Positions 55,201 to 64,000 of a stretch of DNA of 64,000 nucleotides are shown piece by piece. The notes under the pieces were generated by a model that was not told the origin of the DNA, searched no databases, and worked only from the letters and a program-made list of their open reading frames with translations. Origin of the DNA: Hormiphora californensis (taxonomy: Eukaryota > Ctenophora > Tentaculata > Cydippida > Pleurobrachiidae); assembly GCA_020137815.1 (NCBI GenBank), contig CM035354.1, positions 1,072,386-1,136,385 on the forward strand. The letters run 5' to 3'. Positions within the stretch are counted from its first letter, which is position 1. Each line of letters starts with the position of its first letter. The translations under genes were made by a program, and so were the position numbers.

Positions 55201-57005
55201 GTCTCCTCGAAAGTCAAGTCATCAAAGCATCCACCCTTGATTGCAGTGAGAGTTGTGGGGGGTCGTCCACACTGGGCCGTGTATTCAGGAGTTATAATGG
55301 CACGTGCAACAATTGTGATAACCCTACATGGGGATCAGCAGCCAGTAACATATTGAGAATCCTGGACGCTGAGTATGAGAATCAGGAGAGTTCCACACCG
55401 CGGGGCTGGGCCCAAAATGACCCCACCGTGCAGGCCCTACCGGAGCAGGAGGTGCCATCTGCCAGATTGGTCACTAAGATGCTGATTGAACAAAAGGCAG
55501 TTAAAGACAGCAGATTGTCCCTGATGCATTTCCAGTGGGGCCAGTTCCTTGATCATGACCTGGTGCTAGTACCAACTAACCCTGAGAGTACAGCTGGTGG
55601 AGGAGATGTGAACTGTGCTAATGAGTGTACTAACAAGTATCCATGTTTCCCTATCCCGCTATCACCCAGTGACCCCATTGCGAACATGTCAGGAGGATGG
55701 CGGTCCTGTCTCCCCTTTACTCGATCAGCTGGGATCAAATTCAATGTACTGGGAGCTTCGTCGTACACAAACCAGATCAATGAGATAACATCTTATATAG
55801 ATGGTAGCAATGTGTACGGTAGTACCGAGTTCCTAGCAGTTCTCCTGAAGGGCCAGAATGGGGAGATGAGGGAGGGTGGGGAGTGTCCCATAGCTCACGA
55901 GGGACCTCTCCTACCAGACTGCCCGGAAGGGAACAACGCTCACTTTTGTGTGTGTGGGTTGGAGAATTGTCCTGAGAGGTACATAGCGGGTGATACTCGT
56001 GTTAACGAACAACCAATGTTAACACTCATGCACACAATCTGGGTCCGGGAACACAACAGAATTGCTAGGAGGTTGAGGGAGATTAACCCGTGTTGGGATG
56101 GAGAGAGGGTTTACCAGGAAGCGAGAAAGATAGTGGTAGCAATACTCCAACATATCACCTACAAACTCTACCTCCCAGTGCTACTAGGACCGGCTGGATT
56201 TGCTCACTACATTGGTTTTGACTCCAAATACAACCCTGCCATCCAGGCGGGGATCTTGAATGAATTTGCCACGGCTGCGTTCCGTTTTGGGCACTCCCAG
56301 ATCCCTGAATCGGTCCCTGTAATCAATACAAAATGGAAGGAAGTCCTACAAGAAGATCTGCACACGACATTCTTCAGAGCCAACATGTTGTGTAGTTGTG
56401 GGTTCGATAACATCATCAGGGGCATGCTTCTCACTCCAGTCAACCAAGTGGATAATAACTTTGCGGACGATGTTGTAGACCGGTTATTTACACCCCACCA
56501 TCACGGATTTGGGTTAGATCTGGTTAGTATCAACATTCAGCGAGGGAGAGACCACGGTTTAGCGCCCTATATGAGATACCAACGGTACTGCGAGCAGAAG
56601 TATCTAGTAAAACCCACTCTCCACAATGAGGCTGAGACCCGGGCGAGGATTGATCTCGTTTACGGGGATATCGAGAAAACGGATCTGTTTGTCGGAGGTA
56701 TCCTAGAGAATCCTGTAAATGATGGCCTCCTCGGACCCACATTTTCCTGTATCCTAGGGGAGCAGTTTAAACAACTGAGAGATGGGGACAGGTTCTTCTA
56801 CACTCACAAGGGTGTCTTCACCCCAGAGCAACTAGACGAGATTCTAAAAAGCAGTCTGAGCAAGGTGATTTGTGAAAACACGAGGACTCTTGATAAAATG
56901 CCCCGAGCTGCCTTCCTGGTGGAGGATAGGGAGGATTTCGTGCCGTGTGGGGAGCTGCCTGGTATTGACCTGGAATTGTGGAGAGATGGACAGTGCAGTA
57001 GTTAA
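52247..57005 (+). CDS. Secreted ShK-domain animal heme peroxidase
   Basis: Six exons: 52247-52301, 52500-52630, 53324-53553, 53965-54122 (donor uncertain), 54656-54888 and 55008-57005. They join in frame to about 934 residues. A signal peptide (MIWAFVLSAAVTLFHTTLG) comes first. Four six-cysteine ShK-type modules follow, ending CAKSCGQC, CQATCGLC, CANSCRYC and CAVSCETC. Next is an animal peroxidase domain encoded mostly by the last exon. Heme-site marks are the distal histidine in WGQFLDHD, the distal arginine in WVREHNR and the proximal histidine in AFRFGHSQ. These enzymes use H2O2 for oxidation or matrix cross-linking outside the cell. ShK-peroxidase fusions are known in nematodes; the ShK modules here are not evidence of a toxin. 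A thrombospondin-1-like start (GWNEWGVWS) follows the third ShK but is broken. Confidence 0.88.
54274..54532. mobile_element. 259-bp inverted-repeat element, about 12-bp flanking duplication
   Basis: The left end TCAAAAGGGGGGTTTGAGGG is mirrored at the right by CCCTCAAACCCCCCTTTTGA; the full inverted repeat is about 26 bp. TTCTTTTATTCA flanks both sides (54262-54273, 54533-54544). It lies in peroxidase intron 4, next to the decayed thrombospondin segment. Confidence 0.8.
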
Positions 57006-57090
57006 TCTGATAATTTTTTTGGGATCTTGAAAATACAACTGATTAGATGTGAATGTGATGTTATTCAGTCATTGCATCTCATCATTTACC

Positions 57091-57464
57091 GGGTAGGCGG
57101 TAAATGTTAACCAGATCTGAGAAAAAACGTACGTGCAAAACCACGTTTTTGTCCATAACTCAGTCATTTCTTGACCAATTTGCAAAATCTTGGGCGCGTT
57201 GGAAAGAGGACATTGAGCTCTTTCAAATGAGCCCAATAAAACTAAAATCGGCGCAAAATGCGCGGCGTCATGGCGCAAAATGCGCGTTTTCGCCACCACG
57301 CCGCGCAATTTGCGCCAATTTTCATTTTCTTGAGCTCATTTGAGAGATCTCAATGTCCTCTTTCCAATGAGCCAAAGATCTTGCAAATTGGTCAAGAAAT
57401 GGCTGAGTTATGGGCAAAAACGTGCGAAATTCTCACAGATCTGGTTAACATTTACCGCCTACCC
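57091..57464. mobile_element. 374-bp foldback element
   Basis: The left GGGTAGGCGGTAAATGTTAA is mirrored by TTAACATTTACCGCCTACCC at the right, and the arms pair for most of their length around a GCGCAAAATGCGC-rich centre. ATTTACC flanks both ends as a 7-bp (possibly 8-bp) duplication. Confidence 0.85.
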
Positions 57465-58047
57465 ATTTACCGTGATCTCAGATGTTTTTCTTCTTAAAAG
57501 ATCCTACAAACATGCTGCTGTTATAATCATGGTACCCGTGCTGTCTGGCGGTGCCGACCCGATCTGAGAATCAAAACGTGCTGCAGCCAACTGGTCAAAT
57601 GATTGAAGTGCATGTGTGTGACGCGCCAGGTCATTGTTATGTTCCTTCTGGCGCGCACTCGTGTTACACACAGACCGTGGGAAGATTCCAACAACCGTCA
57701 GAGCAAGTCGGGGGCAACATGACAAAAGCAGAAAACAACAGGATTTTCTAAAAATTGAAACTCAAAAGATAGCAAACACAGTACATTACACACGCTTCAC
57801 AATTTGTATTAACAGAATCAAATGCTTGTTCTGCTTCTCTCCCTCCTCGTTAAAGGCTAACTTTCTTTTTCTACGATACAGTTGACCTTATCATGCATCA
57901 TTCCCCTGCTATAAACTACATTGTGAATGAGCGTGTCTAGAAAAATTAATATAAGAAAAACAAACTTCACAATTCTCTCTCAATTCGTCTCTCCGCCCCG
58001 CAATTAGAATTAAAAACAGAATACAACGAAGCTGGAATCACAACAAC

Positions 58048-58123
58048 CACGTGATAAAAGCACACGTGGCTATAACATTCTCTCTGACGTCATAACATGT
58101 GTGTGACGTCATGTGTGACGTCA
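58048..58123. promoter_or_regulatory. Cluster of two CACGTG E-boxes and three TGACGTCA CREs
   Basis: CACGTG at 58048-58053 and 58063-58068. TGACGTCA at 58085-58092, 58104-58111 and 58116-58123. All are perfect 6- and 8-bp palindromes within 76 bases. It lies downstream of both convergent genes, close to the last DOCK exon. Confidence 0.6.
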
Positions 58124-58362
58124 TCACGACTAAAAACCTGGTTAGAATAATAGAAAAAACACCGTGCATAATGTATATATTGAGCTGATAATTATGTGTT
58201 GACTCAGAGATAAGAAAATTGTAAAATAATACCACGCGAGCCATTATATCTCTCTGTTATGTCCTCTCTGTCGATTTCCTAAACTTTCCAGTGTCAATCT
58301 TGTGAACACGATAAAATATACTCCCTGTTATTATGACAGCTCCCTCTCTCTCTATCGCACCA

Positions 58363-59840
58363 CTAAAAGTTTGGCAGTGGCACGGTTTTGTCCCTCGGCG
58401 CCTTGGGTGGTCGGTTTGGCGTACTGTTAGTCCTTACAGGCAAGGGCGGTCTACCGTCATCTGAAAGGGGTTGTTAGTTAGTTAGGAGAGGACTGCACAG
58501 GTGGGAAGTAGAATCATATACTGTCAGCAGATTACAGATCACGGTACTACAGCGGTAATTACAGTGAATCAGCTGAGTTTTATTAGAGTTTTAATTGAGG
58601 AGGGGGAAACATCACTTCCCAAATATATCCAAAAGGGGGTTGAACAAATGATGCTTTATAAAATAATTGTCTGTTGAGAGAGTGTATCGATTATCAAATC
58701 AGTCGATCAAGTGAGTTTCTAAAACCTCTATCGTTTCCCTTTATTTCGTGATCCTGTTAAGAACATGCCGACAATACTGCGCTTCCGTTTCGGTTTCCCC
58801 CGGACCCTCTCCGATCCCTGAGGATCATCCCCGACCCCCACAAAGTTGACTTTGTTCCTTCCAATGCTATGTGTAGAGGAGTACAGACTGCTCCTAGTCA
58901 GGGTGGAATCTCTGTCCTCAAAGATTGCATCACCACACTCCATTGATCGGATTATATTCTCCAGGGAAAGGGAGTTGCTGGTCTCGTTAATGATGTCCAG
59001 TGCGCTGCCTACAGTGATTTGTTGGGAGTGGAAGGGGTGGTAAGAAATTTTAGTTGTCTGAGAGAGAGTCACTGTCATTACGTTACAGTTAGTATGTCAC
59101 AGCTAGTGTACATGAGTGAAACAACTGAAAGTGACACAAACATCAAACATGTAAACGTCATGACACATGGTAAACGTCATTGTCATGTTCTACTGTCACA
59201 CAGCAACAACTACCCTCAAACACCACTTGGTATACAGCATTCTGCACATGGTATCTGCTCACCATGTACCTCATCTCCCTGCACCCTAACCTAACAGCTC
59301 TCCTCCAAATCACCATCTCTTTGAATTAGACATCCTCTTCAGCAGCTTCTTCTTAGCAGTAGTAGTCACCTCCCCCAACACATCCACTGTACTATTACTA
59401 GTATCACTCTCACTCCCATCCTCAGTCGCCCTCTTATAACTACCCCTCTTTTTCAGCTTAGGAGGCACGTAATTCCCCATAGGGTCGGTTGTCTGGCGCC
59501 GGCTTCTCGGTGACTTTAACATTCTTCCAAGGTCCCCTAAGGTCATCTTACGGGAGCCAGTCGGTGCGGCTGATTCTCTTCTTGGAGGATCCGTGGGGAA
59601 GCTCATGACCTCACCGCTATAAGTTGGTGAGAGGGGGCGGTGGAGGTTTGGTGAGAGCGGGCGGTTTGGTGAGAGAGGGCGGGTTGGTGTTGTATCCCAT
59701 GTTGTTGTAGACCCAGGAGGGACGCTGTAGGGGTCTTCCATCATGTTGTTACCTGGTTGTCAATTTGTCATTTGTTTGTCAGTTTGTCATAAACCCACAC
59801 ATTTAGACACTGTAATCAGACATGCAGTTCTGAGATAGAG

Positions 59841-59884
<44 letters not shown>

Positions 59885-59937
59885 GCAGAGAGAGAGGGGG
59901 AGAGAGAGAGAGAGAGAGAGAGAGATAGGCAGAGAGG

Positions 59938-59969
<32 letters not shown>

Positions 59970-62900
59970 GGGAGATAATAACTTACCGACGAGTATACTA
60001 TTGTTTTCTGGAGGTGTCAGCCGGGGTGGTAAACCAGGTTTCTGGGGAGGAAAAGCGAGTAGTGAGATTTGTTAAATGTTAACGGGTCATTCAAAAAGGA
60101 AGTCCAGGGGGAATGGATTTAACTGAATCAGGGCACAAGTTATGCCACACGACTAATTAAGTGGATCCGGCCGTCCTCTTTTACTCAGAGAGCAGAGTAC
60201 ACACTACAAGCTACTAACTATCTCTATTAATTAACTAATTACCTCTGCTAATTAATTAATTATCTTGGCTAATTAATTAATTACCTCATTATCTCTGCTA
60301 ATTAATTAATTACCTCATTGTCGTTGTTAATTGAGTTGTTTGAGTAACTGAGGTCGAGGGAACCGTTACTGTTCATAGATCGATTTGAGTGTGCCATGTT
60401 GGGGCTCTGGGACACCACACTAGTCCGTTTCTAGGAGGTGGATTGTGTTAGCACAATACTATTAACGCAATAGCGAGGTAGTTCTGTCCATTCTAGAACA
60501 GTATCACAACATTATTACAGCTACCGAGTACTGATGTACAGAATTCTTTCCATGGTCGGAAGATTTCGGTACACTATAATCTATAGTAATCACATTGACA
60601 CAGACAACTGAACCAGCAGCTCTGCCACACTTCTGCCATTTTAACAACTACGGGTAATATGTGGCGCCACATGATAGTATCACAATTACTGTCGACTTGT
60701 GTGGCTCACACCGCTCTGTGACCTGGGTCGGTAGATCAACTGGCCACCACTAGCCATTACCTCCACAAACTAGAGAAGTCAACATGTACCTTTGGTGGTA
60801 GGGCGGGTTGGTCAGGTGCGGGTGCCTGGCTAGCTGACCTCCGTTCTTTAACTAGACTGGCTGGGTCAGGTAGAACCTCATTTCTCCTGGATGGTAGGGG
60901 CGGGGGTGCCACTACCGAGGCATCACCCTCTCCCCCTGAATTCACTGATACCATGGAGTTTCTACTTCGCATGTTCTGGGGGGGGGGGGGGGTAATTTTA
61001 ACTGAGTTTGAAAACCCCCCTGTTGACAGAATTGAGATTGAATCAGTGTGATTAGCGATGAAAGTGATCTATTACCCGAGAGAGGGTGGAGTTATAACGG
61101 CTGAGGGATGTTCCAGAGTTGGTGGCAGACCGAACACTTAGGGTTCCCGTCCGGAATGGTTTTCCACTTGATATACCCTGGGAAACAACGGTATTTTAGT
61201 AAAGAAAATTTAGGTTTCAAGGCTGTCAGGCACTGTTATAATTTGAGAGTTAAGCTGACAGTTTCGCTCTCATGAAATAACGATATGCTGTTGTCCCACG
61301 CTTACCAACTACTACTACTTCTACCACACTTACCAGTTCCCTTCTATAGCAGTTAGTATCTGATCTCATTGTAGCATGTGTTTTCACCATGTGTTCGTGT
61401 AAAGGTCGTATCTCTGGTGTTATTATCTTGTCGTGTACATCTATACCCTCCTCCATTAGATCCACCTGGAAGTGGTTAGGTGGTGGTTAGTGGTTGGTAT
61501 AATACAGAAAAGGGCCAGGGTAGTAGTGAGGAAATTGTGTTGTAGAGGGTAATGGGTAGAGCAGGTGTTGGTGTAAAGGAGTAGAACTTACAAATTCGAC
61601 GAGTAGCCCCTTCAGGTATATGACGTCATCCCGGTCCTCAGGGTGCGTTGCTAGGTAACCATCGTACAGGAATGCATCAACATACACCTGGATACCTGGA
61701 GGAGAGCAGCAACTGTTACTAACTTTTACTAACTGTTACCAACTGTTACCAACTCTGCAGGAAATTAGTTACATTCTATTGATTTAGGCTCCTGGCTAAT
61801 TCCAGGTCTAAGTGGGTGGGGGTCTAACTTCTCTAATCTCCCACTCCCGCCAATCAAAACTCACCTCCCGGCTCCCATGACAACCAATTCCCGGAAAACT
61901 CACCTCCCATAACGACCTGCATTGATGGCACCGTTCAGGTATCCAGTAAGAGCATTAGCATTCTGGTCCTTCTTGTGTCGATACCCATCAATTAGAACCT
62001 TAGTGTCCTTGTTCTTGTTGCACATCTGCTCGTTTGCCGTCTTGATCGGTGACAACTCCGTCTGGGGGCGGGGAGACGTTAATTAGCAGCTAGCAGTTAC
62101 CAAACTCCTTCAATCAGTGTGTAATTTAGTTGATAAATTATGTATCTAGATTCTAGGGGAATCTAAAATACAGTGTCACTATAAATTACCACTTCAGTCT
62201 CCACAATCTCCACAAGTCGAAGTTTATTTGGAAGTCTCTCCCTACCAGTACTAAACTTAGTCCGCTCTAGCCAAGTGTTCTGGAAATCGTCATCTAAACA
62301 GGGGGGGAGGGGTTGTGTTGTCATCTAAACAGGGAGGAGGGGGTTGTGGTTCTCAGATCATATATTCTCTAGTGTATTATTACAAATCGTTAGAGTTCAG
62401 TACTCCTGGCATCATTACCGGAAAATGAACTCCCATTATATCTTGTGTGAATTAATTTAAATCTTTCCTTCCAAGTGGTGTTTATGCAAAATTACCTTTT
62501 ATCTTTCCCCCAGTTTTGTTAAACCGTCGATCATACGAGAAGCACGTGACATCATTGGTATCGTAAAACTTGGTGATCGCTGTGGGGACTTCCTTGCCCG
62601 TGAACTCTGATCTCTCTTCTATCACAGCTACCACCTGATAATAGGAACCTAACTTTTAGTAAATCACGTAGACCATGTTGTGAGCGTGCAATGTGTTACA
62701 CAACATATAAACGATGTGTGGCGCTCTGTGAGGCTTCGGTAGATCAAGATAAACGATCTGTTCCTACTCTATTGTTACCTTGTATATCTGAAGGAACTGT
62801 TCAGGAGATTTCCGGAGCTCAGGCGGCGGGGTATTTGTGTAGGAGAGCATGGTGGCTTTAGGAAACTGCTCCTGGAATCGTGTTGTGATCTGAGACGCCC

Positions 62901-63781
62901 TGAGGGAGGAGGAGGGGTAGTGATGGGGGGGGGGGGGGTGTTGGTTGTTGAGAGGGGTCGAACAGATATAGATAATGATTAGAGGGTGTTGATAATGATT
63001 AGAGGGGATTAAAGGGGTTGTTGCACTTACTGGACATGTTCCTTGCCAGCGTAAATGAACTGTTTGTTTTGCAGGAACTGAGGGAATCCCTCCCCGTGGA
63101 ACCCCACATAGTAATATGCCTGGGGATACCGAGTCACCTTTAAAATGGACTTGTACGCTTCAGCTTGTTTGTTGAGAGCACTGGCAAGGGCCTCGTAGTG
63201 GAACATCTGAGGAAAGAATAGGCTCAGTTAGTTGATTGTAAATTGTAATTAGAAGGGAGCAGCAAAAATACATCCGTCTAACTAACAGTGTGAACTGTTC
63301 GTCTAACAAACATGTAACCTTTTCATAGTAATCACAGAGGTCCTTGTAGAATCTGAAAGTGTTTTCATAACTCTTCCCCTCTTCAAAGTGGCCAATAATC
63401 TTGAGTGTTAGAAGGGCTTTCCTCTCCGCTTCCTTTCCACCGGGTAGAATTTCGAAGGGATGAAGGTAGGTCGTGTTTTCAAACTGAGGGGTAATAGTTG
63501 TAACAGTGTTGAAGTAGCTGTAGTAGTTTTGATTCTAGTGTGATCACAAAATGCTAAATTGGGTGGAATTTATCACTCCGGTATATCGAGGTCCGGTAAA
63601 TCGAGGTACCGGTATATCAAATTTTGACTGTGTTATTACTACCACAAACCTTTAGTTTAGACTGATACAGATCCAAAGTAAACGCAGCCTGGACATAGTT
63701 CTTCTGTACAATGTGAGATGTGTACAGCTTCCAGATGTAACGTAGGTACATCTCGCTCCTGTTTAGTTCATCGTAGAAGTT
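58363..63781 (-). CDS. DOCK1-like: DOCK-family Rac GEF, 3' part (DHR2 and C-terminus)
   Basis: Exons on the minus strand: 63781-63650, 63483-63319, 63206-63031, 62899-62779, 62634-62496, 62293-62190, 62061-61917, 61695-61592, 61465-61334, 61177-61076, 60975-60790, 60430-60314 and 60041-59987, then alternative terminal exons. The DHR2 domain is recognised from EMYLRYIWKLYTSH, YYYVGFHGEGFPQFLQNKQF, YTNTPPPELRKSPEQFLQ, NTWLERTKF, YLNGAINAG and HPEDRDDVIYLK. DHR2 loads GTP on Rac. The tail is low-complexity and proline-rich with Crk-type PxLPxR motifs (PPPLPSRR, PPLPVR), as in the DOCK A/B subfamilies. Three ends are frame-possible: TGA at 59310 after exon 59752, exon 59752-59370 joined to 59057-58728, or exon 60041-59987 joined directly to 58460-58363. 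The 5' part lies outside the window. Confidence 0.88.
59838..59970. repeat. (GA)n microsatellite in a DOCK intron
   Basis: GA tract with GGCAGAGAG interruptions. On the gene strand it is a CT tract between the donor of exon 60041-59987 and the acceptor of exon 59752. Confidence 0.95.
60228..60322 (-). repeat. Tandem repeat duplicating a DOCK donor site
   Basis: On the gene strand exon 60430-60314 ends AATGAG and the intron begins GTAATTAATTAATTAGCAGA. AATGAGGTAATTAATTAATT recurs once perfectly and then in shortened forms (AAGATAATTAATTAATTAGC). Confidence 0.8.
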
Positions 63782-63957
63782 CTAATAGGGAGGGAGAGAA
63801 AGGGAGTTACGTAGAAGTTCTAATAGGGAGGGAGAAAGGGAGTTACGTAGAAGTTCTAATAGGGAGGGAGAAAGGGAGTTACGTAGAAGTTCTAATAGGG
63901 AGGGAGAAAGGGAGTTACGTAGAAGTTCTAATAGGGAGGGAGAAAGGGAGTTATGAT
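63774..63957 (-). repeat. 36-bp array repeating a DOCK acceptor plus exon start
   Basis: On the gene strand the unit is GTAACTCCCTTTCTCCCTCC then CTATTAGAACTTCTAC. It contains the tract, the AG and the first nine exon bases. The AG core occurs five times; the exon-proximal copy is the boundary of exon 63781-63650. Unit length 36 keeps frame, but every upstream AG would include an in-frame TAG. Confidence 0.9.
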
Positions 63958-64000
63958 TTGTTGTACTCTTTGTTAACCCATGGCCCATGTCCCATAAAAA
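63958..64000. other. Window edge, DOCK intron sequence
   Basis: Remaining bases beyond the splice-site array. The next upstream DOCK exon is outside the window. Confidence 0.5.

Larger units (their letters stand above)
57006..58362. other. Convergent peroxidase-DOCK intergenic region
   Basis: Holds a foldback element, one dispersed 28-bp motif (57541-57568) and a CACGTG/TGACGTCA cluster. No coding exon recognised. Confidence 0.6.

Overview
The window is nuclear DNA from an animal, most likely an early-branching one such as a sponge, placozoan or cnidarian. The evidence is a set of animal-type genes split by many short GT-AG introns, together with two GPCR genes, an ShK-domain heme peroxidase, and abundant microsatellites, minisatellites and foldback elements. 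I cannot name the species. Exon boundaries were derived by hand from reading-frame continuity, GT/AG signals and recall of family sequences. None was checked against transcripts.

Layout, left to right. (+) 266-2779: 3' part of an endophilin-B-like BAR protein that stops without an SH3 domain. (+) 3916-7215: REXO5-like DEDDh RNA exonuclease. (+) 8217-8999: NSA2, a 60S ribosome biogenesis factor. (+) 10237-11094: glycine N-acyltransferase-like GNAT. (+) 11329-14112: HACE1-type ankyrin-HECT ubiquitin ligase in one exon. (+) 14462-24780: Miro (mitochondrial Rho GTPase), 12 exons, with a rhodopsin-like GPCR (-, 15224-16288) nested in its third intron. (-) 26637-50318: complete acetyl-CoA carboxylase, 32 coding exons, about 2274 residues, with a frameshifted class C GPCR (+, 42051-44543) nested in its 5.7-kb tenth intron. 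(+) 52247-57005: secreted ShK-domain heme peroxidase. (-) 63781-58363: 3' part of a DOCK-family Rac GEF whose 5' part lies beyond the right edge.

The first six host genes run head to tail on the plus strand. Miro and ACC converge on a 32-bp minisatellite. ACC and the peroxidase diverge from a shared 1.0 to 1.9 kb region. The peroxidase and DOCK genes converge. These are mainly housekeeping genes in unrelated pathways (membrane curvature, RNA trimming, ribosome assembly, lipid synthesis, ubiquitylation, mitochondrial transport, cytoskeletal signalling), so there is no operon-like logic. Both GPCRs sit antisense inside introns of housekeeping genes and have uninterrupted coding regions.

The most unusual feature is that many intronic minisatellites are built from copies of the adjoining splice site. 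Examples are seven copies of the acceptor before NSA2, five copies of a DOCK acceptor plus the first exon bases, six of an ACC acceptor, repeated donors in REXO5, DOCK and ACC, and about 52 copies of a 34-bp unit containing TACTAAC that ends exactly at a Miro exon. Other points of interest are two T-shaped double-hairpin structures, several foldback transposons with readable target duplications, an RFX X-box array, a compact CACGTG/TGACGTCA cluster, and single-base frameshifts in otherwise conserved exons that may be assembly errors or real lesions.
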